DNA of 64,000 bases from an uncultured Mollicutes bacterium (GCA_900540385.1 UQFY01000011.1:6268-70267); one strand, 5' to 3'. Numbered from the stretch's first letter, positions 15,945 to 25,631 are shown. Translations and numbers: made by a program. Notes: generated from the sequence alone by a model not told the origin.

Positions 15945-18209
15945 ATGGCTAAAGTAAGAACGAAATACTTAGAAACAGAGCCTTTTTCCGTCAAAGAAAT
16001 TGGGTTTCATAAAGAACGTAACCAAGTTAGCGAATCCATTTTCTCCTTAGGAAATGAATATAGTGGGGTTCGTGGTTTCTTTGAAGAAGGAATCTCTCTT
16101 CCATCCTTGATTGGAACCTATTACAACGGTATTATCGAAAACTCCTTAGAAGACACCCCAAGCGCCTATAAGGGGATTGTGAAAAGAGGCCATTTCACGA
16201 TCAACTCCACAAACTATCTTAAATGTGAGATTTACGCCAATGGGGAAAAGCTAGATTTAGCAAAAGTCTCTTTCTCTAATTTTGAAAGAACTCTTTCTTT
16301 TAAAAGTGGCCTTCTTGACCGCCGTTTTCTTTGGAAATTAAAAGACGGCACGGAAATCAAAGTCACCTTCCTCCGTCTTTTAGGCATGAAATCCCCCTTT
16401 GAAGCAATTCAAAGAATCTCCTTTGAAAGCAATCATGACGTCTCTCTTTCTCTTTCTTTATCCTTAAACGGCAACATTCTCCATTGGGGGAATCATTGTT
16501 ATTGGGATAAAGGGGAAGTCATTAACGAAAATGAAGAATATGGTCTCTTTTTAAAAACGCCAACTACCCATCAATCCTTATTAACTTTAATGAAGGTAGA
16601 TTCGTCTTCTCTTCCAACCCACGCGGAAATGAAAGAAAAAGAAATTACCCTTTTCTATGAGATTCCTTTAAGAGCCAATAAGCAAGAAGAAGTCACCCGT
16701 TATGTGGTGAATATTGCGGATAAAGTGAGCGATAATCGTTTCTTAGAGAGAAAAGAAGAAGGGGAGAAAGAACTTTCTCTTCTAACGAAGAAAGGCTTCG
16801 AAGGCCTTTTAAAAGAAAACGAAGAATTCTTCCAAGACGCTTATCAAAAAAGCGATATCGAAATTGATGGGGATCCAGAGGATCAACAAGGTATCCGTTT
16901 TTGCTTGTTCAATCTTCAACAAGCCTATTGGGGTTTCTCGGAAGATAATAACATCGGGGCGAAAGGCTTAACAGGCGAGGCTTATTCTGGCCATGCCTTC
17001 TGGGATAGCGAAACATATTGCCTTCCTTATTATTTATTTACTAATAGAAAGGCTGCTAAAGACCTTCTTTTATTCCGTTATAACACTTTGAAAGAAGCGA
17101 AGGAAAGAGCAAAAGACCTCGATTGTGAAGGAGCGGCGTATCCTATTGCAACGCGTAATGGTAAAGAAGCGTGTACGCTTTGGCAACATGCCTCCACCCA
17201 AATTCAGCCAACGACTGCGGTCGCATATGCGATATTCCATTACATGAATCTTTATCAAGATGTTGCTTTTATGAACGAATATGGCTTAGAAATGTTGCTA
17301 GAAATCGACAAATTCCTTCTAACCCGTGGGCAATGGAACCAAACTCATAGCCATTTTGGCTATTATGGTGTGATGGGACCGGATGAATTCGAAGTCATGG
17401 TTAACCATAATATGTATACAAACATCATGGCTAAAAAGACTTTTGAATACACTTTAAAAGTGCTTTCGGATTCCCGCTTTGATTCTAAAAAGATCTTAGT
17501 AAAAACAAAATTTGATGAGAAACACATCCAAGAAATGAGAGAATGCATGGATAAAATGCTCATTCTTTATGATCCAAAAACTCATTTATATGAACAACAT
17601 CAGAGTTTTTATGACCTCCCACACATTGACGTTGATAAGATTCCGGTAACGGATTTCCCTCTTTATTCTCATTGGAGCTACGATCGAATCTATCGTAATG
17701 ACATGATTAAACAACCAGACGTCTTGATGTTCCTTTTCCTTTATAACCAGGATTTCTCCTATGAAGATAAAAAAGCCAACTATGAATATTACGAGCCTCG
17801 TTGTATTCATGAATCTTCCCTTTCTCCGTCGGTTCATAGCATTCTTGCTGAAGAGTTAGGAAAAGAAAAGGAAGCACTTGATTTCTTTGGCTTTGCAACC
17901 CGACTTGACTTAGATGACTATAACCGTAATACCTCAGAAGGACTTCATATGACATCTATTGCCGCGGCATGGATGAATATCGTTTATGGCTATTTAGGAC
18001 TTCGTTCCGATAAAGAGGAACTCTCCGTTAACCCATCCTTGCCTAGTAGATGGAAACATTATTCCGTTAAAATCACCTATCACGGTTCTTTATTGCGTTT
18101 CGATGTTTATCCTAAGAAACTTCTTATTCATAACGAAGGAAAGCCTGTTGAAGTGAACCTTTATCATAAGAAAGTTCTTCTTGATGGTTTAATGGAGTTC
18201 TCTCGATGA
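15945..18209 (+). CDS. Family 65 glycoside hydrolase (alpha-glucobiose phosphorylase)
   Basis: A 754-residue cytoplasmic enzyme of the maltose/kojibiose/nigerose/trehalose phosphorylase family. The general acid is E481 in VMGPDEFE, matching E487 of Lactobacillus maltose phosphorylase. The phosphate-binding loop reads HESSLSPS. Domain order is N-terminal beta-sandwich, (alpha/alpha)6 barrel, C-terminal beta-sheet cap. The inverting reaction gives beta-glucose-1-phosphate and a shorter sugar. It is followed, with a 4-base overlap, by a second GH65 and then by a beta-phosphoglucomutase that uses the product. The disaccharide linkage cannot be told from sequence alone. Confidence 0.92.
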   Translation: MAKVRTKYLETEPFSVKEIGFHKERNQVSESIFSLGNEYSGVRGFFEEGISLPSLIGTYYNGIIENSLEDTPSAYKGIVKRGHFTINSTNYLKCEIYANGEKLDLAKVSFSNFERTLSFKSGLLDRRFLWKLKDGTEIKVTFLRLLGMKSPFEAIQRISFESNHDVSLSLSLSLNGNILHWGNHCYWDKGEVINENEEYGLFLKTPTTHQSLLTLMKVDSSSLPTHAEMKEKEITLFYEIPLRANKQEEVTRYVVNIADKVSDNRFLERKEEGEKELSLLTKKGFEGLLKENEEFFQDAYQKSDIEIDGDPEDQQGIRFCLFNLQQAYWGFSEDNNIGAKGLTGEAYSGHAFWDSETYCLPYYLFTNRKAAKDLLLFRYNTLKEAKERAKDLDCEGAAYPIATRNGKEACTLWQHASTQIQPTTAVAYAIFHYMNLYQDVAFMNEYGLEMLLEIDKFLLTRGQWNQTHSHFGYYGVMGPDEFEVMVNHNMYTNIMAKKTFEYTLKVLSDSRFDSKKILVKTKFDEKHIQEMRECMDKMLILYDPKTHLYEQHQSFYDLPHIDVDKIPVTDFPLYSHWSYDRIYRNDMIKQPDVLMFLFLYNQDFSYEDKKANYEYYEPRCIHESSLSPSVHSILAEELGKEKEALDFFGFATRLDLDDYNRNTSEGLHMTSIAAAWMNIVYGYLGLRSDKEELSVNPSLPSRWKHYSVKITYHGSLLRFDVYPKKLLIHNEGKPVEVNLYHKKVLLDGLMEFSR

Positions 18210-20335
18210 AAGATATCATTTCGTGTGACACATATAACAGAAATGAACGTATCCTTGAAGGAAATCGTTTTCTTATTGGCAATGGCCATTTAGGGTATCG
18301 CGGTTCTTTAGAAGAGGAAAACAAGGAAGAGATGAAAGGCCTTAACCTTGTTGGAGTCTATGATAAATACGAGGATAAGTGGAGAGAATCCATCAATATG
18401 CCTGATCCTCTTTTCTTAAGAACTTTCGTTGAAAATTCCGAAGAAGATATCAAAACAGCGGACTCATTATGCCATAATATGTCTCTCCATTTGGAGAAAG
18501 GATACTTCTCTAGAAAGTCTTCCTTCCCGAATTATTGCATTTCAAGTGAACGTTTTCTTTCATTTGAAAGAGATAATTTGCTTGCTTCAAAAATTGAAAT
18601 CGAGGCGAAGCATTCTCATTCTTTTTTCTTCCATTATGGATTGGATTTGAACGTCTATGAAATAAATGGCCCCCATTTTAAAGTGAAAAACGTTAAAGAA
18701 TTACGTAATTGTCTCCTTTTTGAAGGTGTTACAAACGAAGGAAGACATCTTTTTGAGGCGGTTTCTTATCGCGTTCATCCTTTGAAAGGAAACTCAGAAA
18801 CAACCTCTCCCCATTTAGAAAACCGTTCTATCTATGTTTCGAATTTCTCTTTAAAAGAAGGAGAAAAAGTACAATTTGAAATCTATTCTCTTATCTTTGA
18901 AGAAGAAAAAGACTTCGAAAAAGAGATGGATAAAATTCTATCTTTAGGATACGAAGAGTTGAAAAACGAACACACGTCCCTCTTCTTTTCGCTATATAAG
19001 AATGCGAAAGTCTCCTTAAAAGGTGATCCAAACGGAGAAATAGAAAGCAACTACTCCATCTATATGTTGCTTATTTTAGGCGATAGGAATCGATTCCGTT
19101 CTATTCCTGCTAGAGGGGTAAGCGGTCAAACCTATAAAGGCGCGATTTTTTGGGATACGGAGATTTTTCTTTTGCCATTCTTTTCTTTCCAAGAACCAGC
19201 AGTAGCCAGAAACCTATTGAAATATCGTATTCATACTTTAGAAGGAGCGAAAAAGAAAGCGAAAGAATTTGGATACGAAGGTGCTTTCTTTGCTTGGGAA
19301 AGCCAAGATAATGGTCTTGAAGCCTGTTCAAAATATAACGTGACAGACTATAAGACGGGCAAGCCAATCCGCACCTACTTTAACGAAAAACAAATTCATA
19401 TTAGTGCGGATATCGCCTATGCTTTCGAGAATTATGAAAAAATCACCGGTGATTCCTCTCTTCTATATGAAGGAGGCATGGAGCTTCTTCTTGAGATCTC
19501 GCGTTTCTTTTTATCTTACGCAACCTTTAGAAATGGAGAATATCATCTAGACGACGTCATTGGTCCAGATGAGTATCATGAAAGAATCAACGACAACGCT
19601 TTTACCAACTACATGGTTCAACACGCTTTACGTTACACATTAAGGAAATTAGAGGAAAACCCTTCTTTCTTGGACAAATACTCCTTGGATAAAATGAAAA
19701 TAGAGGACTTCCTATCTAATTTCTATCTTCCGAAAGCAAATTCCTCAGGGGTTATCGAACAATTTGAAGGCTATTTCCAAAAAGAAGACTGTTCCGTGGA
19801 TGAAGTTCGTTCTCGCCTTAAGGATCCTAAGCAATACTGGGGTGGAAAAGACGGGCCTGCTTCACCGACACAAATTATTAAACAAGCAGATGTTGTCGCG
19901 ATGCTCGTTCTCCTTAGCGATGAGTTCCCGCTTGCGATAAAGAAAGCAAACTACGATTATTATTTCCCTCGAACGGAACACGGTTCCTCCCTTTCTTCCA
20001 GTATGTATTCTTTATTAGCCACGGAAATCGGTGAAAAAGAATACGCTTATAAGATGTTCCGGAAATCCGCTTCCATCGATTTATACGGCCCACAAAAGCT
20101 CTTTGCTGGGGGCGTTTATATTGGAGGCAGCCATCCTGCTAGCGAAGGAGGAGCGTATATGTCTCTTCTCTATGGCTTTTCAGGATTAAAAATCCATGGG
20201 AAAGAAATCAACGTCTCAAACAACTTGCCAAAAGAAATAAAGGAATTGAAGTATTCCATCTTCTTCCAAGGCGAACGTTATCTAATTGATATTCAAGAAA
20301 ATAAAAATACTATCAAGAAGGAGGTATCCAAATGA
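18206..20335 (+). CDS. Second family 65 glycoside hydrolase (alpha-glucobiose phosphorylase)
   Basis: A 709-residue GH65 paralogue. Catalytic E456 in VIGPDEYHER; phosphate loop EHGSSLSSS; a GGSHPASEGG segment close to the C-terminus. It differs clearly from the first GH65 over the whole length, so the two probably act on different linkages or chain lengths (for example maltose versus kojibiose or nigerose). ATGA overlap with the upstream gene and a 4-base overlap with the fused downstream gene show tight coupling. No signal peptide, so it acts on imported sugar. Confidence 0.92.
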   Translation: MKDIISCDTYNRNERILEGNRFLIGNGHLGYRGSLEEENKEEMKGLNLVGVYDKYEDKWRESINMPDPLFLRTFVENSEEDIKTADSLCHNMSLHLEKGYFSRKSSFPNYCISSERFLSFERDNLLASKIEIEAKHSHSFFFHYGLDLNVYEINGPHFKVKNVKELRNCLLFEGVTNEGRHLFEAVSYRVHPLKGNSETTSPHLENRSIYVSNFSLKEGEKVQFEIYSLIFEEEKDFEKEMDKILSLGYEELKNEHTSLFFSLYKNAKVSLKGDPNGEIESNYSIYMLLILGDRNRFRSIPARGVSGQTYKGAIFWDTEIFLLPFFSFQEPAVARNLLKYRIHTLEGAKKKAKEFGYEGAFFAWESQDNGLEACSKYNVTDYKTGKPIRTYFNEKQIHISADIAYAFENYEKITGDSSLLYEGGMELLLEISRFFLSYATFRNGEYHLDDVIGPDEYHERINDNAFTNYMVQHALRYTLRKLEENPSFLDKYSLDKMKIEDFLSNFYLPKANSSGVIEQFEGYFQKEDCSVDEVRSRLKDPKQYWGGKDGPASPTQIIKQADVVAMLVLLSDEFPLAIKKANYDYYFPRTEHGSSLSSSMYSLLATEIGEKEYAYKMFRKSASIDLYGPQKLFAGGVYIGGSHPASEGGAYMSLLYGFSGLKIHGKEINVSNNLPKEIKELKYSIFFQGERYLIDIQENKNTIKKEVSK

Positions 20336-22137
20336 AAAAAGGAATGATATTCGATTTAGATGGAGTCATTGTCTCTACTGACCATTACCATTATTTAGCG
20401 TGGAAAAATATGGCAGATAAAGAGGGTATTCCTTTTGATGAGGAAACAAACAATCGTCTTAGAGGAATCTCTCGCATGGCTTCCTTGGAAATTATTCTTG
20501 AGAAAGCATCAAAGACCTACAGCCAGGAAGAAAAAGAAAAACTATGCGAAAAGAAAAACAATATTTACCGCGAATCTTTGAATCAACTTACCCCAAAAGA
20601 CGTCGATCCCGATACTCTAGCAACGCTCATTCAAATCAAAAACATGGGGATTAAAACAGCCATTGGTTCCTCTAGCAAGAACACCAAATTCATTCTTGAA
20701 AGAATTGGCTTATTAGACTTCTTCGATGAAATTGTTGACGGAACGATGATCTCTCATTCAAAGCCGGACCCAGAAGTCTTTCTTCTTGCAGCAAAGAAAA
20801 TTGGGCTAGAACCAAAAGATTGTGGTGTAGTGGAAGATGCATACGCAGGGGTGGAAGCCGCAAAACGTGGAGGCTTCACTTCTTATGGCATTGGCGATGC
20901 TTCAACCTCTCCCAATACGGATTACCCATTAAAGAAGATGAGCGACCTTCTTATCTATTTAAACGAAAAAAAGGAAGACAAACCTAGAATTGCCATCGAA
21001 CATTTATATAAGACTTATCCGAATGGATTTACAGCCACAAAAGACTTTAGCCTTACTATCAATGATGGGGAATTTGTGGTATTTGTTGGCCCTTCAGGCT
21101 GTGGAAAATCCACCGTCTTAAGAATGATTGCAGGCTTAGAAGATGTCACAAAAGGAAAAATTCTTCTCGATGGGGAGGATATCACGGATAAAGAAGCGAA
21201 AGACCGTGACATCGCAATGGTTTTCCAAAACTATGCTTTATACCCACATTTAAGTGTTTTTAAAAACATTGCTTTCCCACTTGAGGTGGAACGTGTTCCT
21301 TTAAAACATTTCTTTGACTTTAAATATCGTAAACAAAGAAAAGCAGACATTAAAAAGAAAGTAGAAGACGCAGCCTCTAAAATTGGCTTAAGCGACTACT
21401 TAGAAAGCAAACCAGCAAATCTTTCGGGTGGGCAAAGACAACGTGTGGCTTTAGGAAGAGCCATTGTCCGTGATCCAAAAGTCTTCCTTCTTGATGAACC
21501 TCTTTCCAATCTCGATGCCAAGATGCGTGTTCAAATGAGATCGGAAATCACCCGTCTTCATGACAAGCTAAAAACTATTTTCATCTACGTCACACACGAC
21601 CAAGTCGAAGCGATGACCATGGGCACAAAGATCGTTGTCTTAAAAGATGGAGTTATCCAACAAGTCGGCACACCAGAAGACATCTTCCTTAATCCAGTGA
21701 ACCAATTTGTTGCAGGTTTTATTGGAACGCCTCAGATGAATTTCTTTAATGCCCGCATTCGAAAAGAAGGGAACCAGTATTACGCTTCTTTGGAAGGCAG
21801 ACAAAAAGAACTCCTTCTTCCTAAGGAAAGAATGAAAAACTTCTCTGATCAATACCTTGATAAAGAAATGGTTTTAGGAATCCGTCCAGGAGCCATCTCC
21901 GTTAAAGGGGATTTAGATTATCAAGAACAAGGTTTCTTAGCCCACATCAACCTCTTTGAACAACTCGGAGAAGAAACCCTCTTATATGTTACCTTCCCCG
22001 GAAAAAAGGAAGACCTTATCATTTCTACGACAGGTTTAGGTAGATTTCATAAAGAAATGGATGTTGGAATATCTTTCAACTTAGAACATGTATGTTTATT
22101 TTCCAAAGAAACAGGCGAATCTCTCTTAAAAAGATAG
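20332..22137 (+). CDS. Fusion of beta-phosphoglucomutase and sugar-importer ATPase (MsmX/UgpC type)
   Basis: A 601-residue uninterrupted frame with two full enzymes. Residues 1-about 212: HAD-type beta-phosphoglucomutase, nucleophile and acid/base D8 and D10 in FDLDGVIVSTDHYH, cap motif LRGISRMASLE, SSSKNT, KPDPEVF and VEDAYAGVEAA. Residues about 217-601: carbohydrate ABC ATPase with Walker A GPSGCGKST (253-261), LSGGQ (364-368), Walker B VFLLDEP with D388/E389, His in VTHDQVEAM, and a C-terminal TOBE/OB-like regulatory domain. The first domain turns beta-glucose-1-phosphate from the GH65 enzymes into glucose-6-phosphate; the second should power the operon's importer. GAAGGAGG precedes the start. 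There is no stop or restart at the junction. Confidence 0.93.
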   Translation: MKKGMIFDLDGVIVSTDHYHYLAWKNMADKEGIPFDEETNNRLRGISRMASLEIILEKASKTYSQEEKEKLCEKKNNIYRESLNQLTPKDVDPDTLATLIQIKNMGIKTAIGSSSKNTKFILERIGLLDFFDEIVDGTMISHSKPDPEVFLLAAKKIGLEPKDCGVVEDAYAGVEAAKRGGFTSYGIGDASTSPNTDYPLKKMSDLLIYLNEKKEDKPRIAIEHLYKTYPNGFTATKDFSLTINDGEFVVFVGPSGCGKSTVLRMIAGLEDVTKGKILLDGEDITDKEAKDRDIAMVFQNYALYPHLSVFKNIAFPLEVERVPLKHFFDFKYRKQRKADIKKKVEDAASKIGLSDYLESKPANLSGGQRQRVALGRAIVRDPKVFLLDEPLSNLDAKMRVQMRSEITRLHDKLKTIFIYVTHDQVEAMTMGTKIVVLKDGVIQQVGTPEDIFLNPVNQFVAGFIGTPQMNFFNARIRKEGNQYYASLEGRQKELLLPKERMKNFSDQYLDKEMVLGIRPGAISVKGDLDYQEQGFLAHINLFEQLGEETLLYVTFPGKKEDLIISTTGLGRFHKEMDVGISFNLEHVCLFSKETGESLLKR

Positions 22138-23825
22138 GATTTTTCTTCCTCGGTTTATTTATGCTTTCATCTTGTAAGGAAAACCTTCCTTCTTTTTCGA
22201 GTCAAGTAAACACAAGTGACATTTCTTCTTTAGATTCAAAAGAAGACTTTGCCTCAAGCTTTCCTAAGGATGAGAATGGTTTTAAGATTGTCGAAAAAGA
22301 TTATTTTTCAAATAAAGAAGATCCCTCCTCTAAAGGCGAGACCAATCAGGTTAAATTTGGAGAAAAGATTGAGGGCGTGCCTATATATTCCTCTTTCAAA
22401 CTCTTTCTTGCTGGAGAAGAAGTTCCGGTATATTCGGTTAAAATCAATCAAGATCAAACATGGAGCGCAGAGGCTAAAAACCGCGTTGCTACAGGAGTGG
22501 CCTCTTTTTCTCTTAAAGGGAAAGCAACATTAAAACTCCAATGTGCTTTTAATCCATTAAATGACGTTAAAATTCGTCCTTTAGGAAGAAATATTCCTTT
22601 TCAAATAGATTCTGCACGTTGGGTCATTTCTTTTGAAATTGATACCCCAGGGCAATATGTAATTGAAACGAGGTACCGTACCCTTCATCTTTTCGTAAAT
22701 GAATGGAAAGAGACGCCTCAAAACACAATTGTTTTTTCCTCTGGGCTTCACACGAAAGAAAATGATAATCGCATCAATTCTAACAACGAGATTATTTTAC
22801 ATAATGGGTCTCATATTTTCTTGGAAGAAGGCGCAATCGTTCGAGCAAAAATCAAAGCCTACGATGCTTATCATATTTCTATTTCTGGTCCTGGTTTTAT
22901 CGACGGCTCCCTTTTTGAAAGAAATGTGAGTAAAGGGATTGCGAATGTCCCTTTAGATATTTCATTTTGTAATGATGTAACTTTGGAGGACTTTTTCGTT
23001 CTTGATCCCGCTGGATGGGCATTTAATCTATATTTTTCAAGTAATCTTCATCTTAAAAATACAAAAATCATCTCTTCTCGCTCAAATGGAGACGGAATAT
23101 CCGTCCAATCTTGTAAGAACCTGGAGGCAGACTCTTGCTTTGTGAGAAGCTGGGATGATTCTTTGGTCGTGAAAAACTACGTCAATTGGAGAACGAATCA
23201 AGAGGGGGAGACCTCTTCCATCCATTTTAAGAATTGCCTGATTATTACAGATCTCGCTCAATCAATGGAAATCGGTTACGAAACCATCGGAGAGAAAATG
23301 GAAGACATCTCTTTCGAAAATATCAGTGTTCTTCACGCTTATCACAAACCCGTATTTTCCATTCATAATGGGAATAACGCTAAAATACGCAATGTAACTT
23401 ATAAGAACATAACGGTAGAGGATCTTTCTATCGGAAAAGGAGATGGAACACCCTATCTTTTTGATTTTGACGTGTCGCATTCTTCTACTTGGTCCGATGC
23501 CCATAAAATCACTTCGCTGGGGGACATCGATGGAGTTCATGTTGAGAATATAAAAATCATTGCTGGAAGAGAGGCCCCTAAAATCAAAATTACAGGTTCC
23601 TTAGAAAAAAGAAACGGCTTTCCGAATGTTGCGCATAAGTTTTTTAATGTCACTTTCAAAGATGTTGATATATATGGTAAAACGCTTGATTCATCTTATT
23701 CTTATTTAGAAACGGCTTATGCCGAGAACGTTCAATATCAAAAGACGGGGAAAGTAATTACCGGAGCGACTTATCCAAAGACAGATGTTTCCTCTTTTAG
23801 TAATAATATCATCCGTGTGAAATAA
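22092..23825 (+). CDS. Second GH28-like beta-helix lipoprotein, no discoidin domains
   Basis: A 577-residue paralogue of the first enzyme of the operon. The putative catalytic residues are conserved: D334 in SNGDG and D355/D356 in WDDSLVVK. The following AQSMEIGYET and NVTYKNITVED phrases are also shared. The signal is basic (RRISLKKIGFFFLGLFMLSSC) with a lipobox Cys near residue 28. The start at ATG 22092 lies 46 bases inside the fused gene and has no good ribosome site, so translation may depend on coupling. It lacks the two C-terminal discoidin domains, suggesting action on shorter or soluble chains. Last gene of the operon. Confidence 0.75.
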   Translation: MFIFQRNRRISLKKIGFFFLGLFMLSSCKENLPSFSSQVNTSDISSLDSKEDFASSFPKDENGFKIVEKDYFSNKEDPSSKGETNQVKFGEKIEGVPIYSSFKLFLAGEEVPVYSVKINQDQTWSAEAKNRVATGVASFSLKGKATLKLQCAFNPLNDVKIRPLGRNIPFQIDSARWVISFEIDTPGQYVIETRYRTLHLFVNEWKETPQNTIVFSSGLHTKENDNRINSNNEIILHNGSHIFLEEGAIVRAKIKAYDAYHISISGPGFIDGSLFERNVSKGIANVPLDISFCNDVTLEDFFVLDPAGWAFNLYFSSNLHLKNTKIISSRSNGDGISVQSCKNLEADSCFVRSWDDSLVVKNYVNWRTNQEGETSSIHFKNCLIITDLAQSMEIGYETIGEKMEDISFENISVLHAYHKPVFSIHNGNNAKIRNVTYKNITVEDLSIGKGDGTPYLFDFDVSHSSTWSDAHKITSLGDIDGVHVENIKIIAGREAPKIKITGSLEKRNGFPNVAHKFFNVTFKDVDIYGKTLDSSYSYLETAYAENVQYQKTGKVITGATYPKTDVSSFSNNIIRVK

Positions 23826-23827
23826 CG

Positions 23828-23895
23828 AACTTCAGTCAAAATGAAGTGAAGTATGAAGTAACAATGAAGTAATACTTCACTCTTACTTCATTCTT
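23828..23895. repeat. 68-bp repeat, upstream copy, with interleaved inverted repeats
   Basis: This repeat has a second copy at 25391-25458 (64 of 68 bases identical). It contains several TGAAGT units and two interleaved dyads: AATGAAGTAA (23863-23872) with TTACTTCATT (23883-23892), and GTGAAGTAT with ATACTTCAC. It starts 3 bases after the preceding stop codon and its right part reaches over the -35 region of the next promoter (TATAAT at 23900-23905), so it can act as an operator. Confidence 0.85.
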
Positions 23896-23925
23896 TCGTT
23901 ATAATATTGATGGGAGGTAAAGAAA

Positions 23926-25392
23926 ATGCTTTTTGAAGAACTAGTCCCCAATACAAATCTCGAAGATTATGAAGTGGAATTTAAAGGAATTATCAATGAA
24001 GGCTTTGATAATGAAACAAAGCAAAGAGTAGAGAATGGGTGGCTAAAAGAAATTGCTGCTTTTGCAAATACTTTTGGCGGAGTCCTCTATGTTGGTGTAG
24101 AAAACAAAACCCATAAAATCGTTGCCTTATCCCACGAATGCGCAGATAAAATCACCTTAATGGTTCAAAGATTAATCCCTTTACACATCGAGCCTCCTAT
24201 TCGCTATACAATCGAAAAAATACCGGTTCCAGAAGTTTCGCCAACTCGCTATGTTCTAGGGATACATGTAGAAAAAAGCAAATTTCCACCGGTTTCTCTT
24301 CACATTAATGGGACGAGTGTTATTTATGTAAGACACTTTGGAAAAACAAGCCCTGCAACAGGTGAAGAAATACGTAACCTAGTGTTATCTAGCGATTCTG
24401 TCTCCTATGACATTATGGAAACAGATGAATTTTTCCATAAAGAAGATTTTCAAATGCTGTTCTCTTTCTACAAGGAGCAGAACAACGGGAAAGAATTGAC
24501 GGAAAAAGATTTATTTAACATTGGTTTTTTCACGCTTGATAAAAAATTAAAAAGAGGAGCCATTCTTTTCCGTGATAATTGCAATGATTCAAGAACGTTA
24601 ATCGAATGTTCTGCCTTCCCTGGCATCAGCAAAGGGGACAATCTTTTCCTTGCAAGCAAAAAAATACAAGGAAACTTAATTGAAGAATACAAAGAAGCCA
24701 TGGACTTTATTGAATCTCGTTCTATCAACGGCTTTGAAAAAACACCTAACGGAAGAAAAGATATCTTTTCCTTTCCAAAACGTTCCCTCTCAGAAGGAAT
24801 TGCCAATGCCATCGGACATCGCAACTATTTTATTCAAGGTGGACAAATTGAAATCAATGTTTTTAAAGACCGCTTGGAGATTATTTCGCCAGGTTCTTTG
24901 CCCACCCATAAATGGTTGCAAAAAGAAACCAATCTAGCTCAAATTCCTCCACTTCGGAGAAATGAACTTATTTGCGCAGTCTTTACTCTTTGCAAAATCA
25001 TGGATCATAAAGGCAGTGGTTTTGACAAAATTGAGCAAGAATACAAAGAATATGGACCGAAATTCGCACCCTTTGCGGATTCTGACGATTCCTTTTTCTC
25101 TTTAACTCTTCCCGATCTTACTCATCCTTCGGGCCTCGTATCAAGCAACGAAAAACCAGCCGTTTATACGATAAATGGGGAAGAAACAGCTAAACAATTA
25201 GAAATACTTTCTTATTGTTGGAATGCTCCACATACCGCTTTAGAAATCGCTGAAATGCTTGGCATAAAGCCTTCTAATTATTTCCGAAAAGAAATCATCC
25301 AACCTTTAATGGAGAAAAACCTACTTTTGATGAGCAATTCGACTTATCCGGCCAAATATTATTCCAATCACAACACCGTCTTCCCAAAATAA
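23926..25392 (+). CDS. AlbA_2/Schlafen-like ATP-binding protein with HTH tail
   Basis: A 488-residue protein. N-terminal AlbA_2 (AAA_4/Schlafen-type) domain, residues about 10-130, with the phrase EFKGI...EIAAFANTFGGVLYVGVENKT. Middle domain with an ATP-binding HATPase_c_4-type region (RSLSEGIANAIGHRNYF, GGQIEINVFKDRLEIISPGSLP, ELICAVFTLCKIMDHKGSGFDKI). The C-terminus (about 420-488) looks like a winged helix. Such proteins are called RecG-like transcription regulators; some are defence-linked. GGGAGG precedes the start. The gene is bracketed by 68-bp repeats, and its stop codon shares its last two bases with the downstream copy. Confidence 0.85.
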   Translation: MLFEELVPNTNLEDYEVEFKGIINEGFDNETKQRVENGWLKEIAAFANTFGGVLYVGVENKTHKIVALSHECADKITLMVQRLIPLHIEPPIRYTIEKIPVPEVSPTRYVLGIHVEKSKFPPVSLHINGTSVIYVRHFGKTSPATGEEIRNLVLSSDSVSYDIMETDEFFHKEDFQMLFSFYKEQNNGKELTEKDLFNIGFFTLDKKLKRGAILFRDNCNDSRTLIECSAFPGISKGDNLFLASKKIQGNLIEEYKEAMDFIESRSINGFEKTPNGRKDIFSFPKRSLSEGIANAIGHRNYFIQGGQIEINVFKDRLEIISPGSLPTHKWLQKETNLAQIPPLRRNELICAVFTLCKIMDHKGSGFDKIEQEYKEYGPKFAPFADSDDSFFSLTLPDLTHPSGLVSSNEKPAVYTINGEETAKQLEILSYCWNAPHTALEIAEMLGIKPSNYFRKEIIQPLMEKNLLLMSNSTYPAKYYSNHNTVFPK

Positions 25393-25458
25393 CTTCGCAC
25401 AAAATGAAGTGAAGTGTGAAGTAACAATGAAGTAATACTTCACTCTTACTTCATTCTT
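25391..25458. repeat. 68-bp repeat, downstream copy
   Basis: Direct repeat of 23828-23895, differing at four bases. Its first two bases are the AA of the stop codon of the AlbA_2 gene. One arm of the outer dyad has a mismatch here (GTGAAGTGT), the inner 10-bp dyad is intact. Confidence 0.85.
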
Positions 25459-25631
25459 AAAAAACCTTGAAAAATAAGCATCTTTTTGGAATTTATATGC
25501 TTTCCTATTCCTCTAGAGTAGATTTATATAGATATCTTTATTAAAATTAGGCTATGTTCAAAAGAAAGAGAAACAGGCTTATCGATAAACGAAAACCTTT
25601 TTTCTTAATCTTTTATATATAGGAGATAAAT

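Noticed and set aside
23828..25458. CRISPR array
   Set aside because: There are only two repeat copies 1.5 kb apart around a gene, no spacers and no cas genes; no CRISPR array was seen anywhere in the window.
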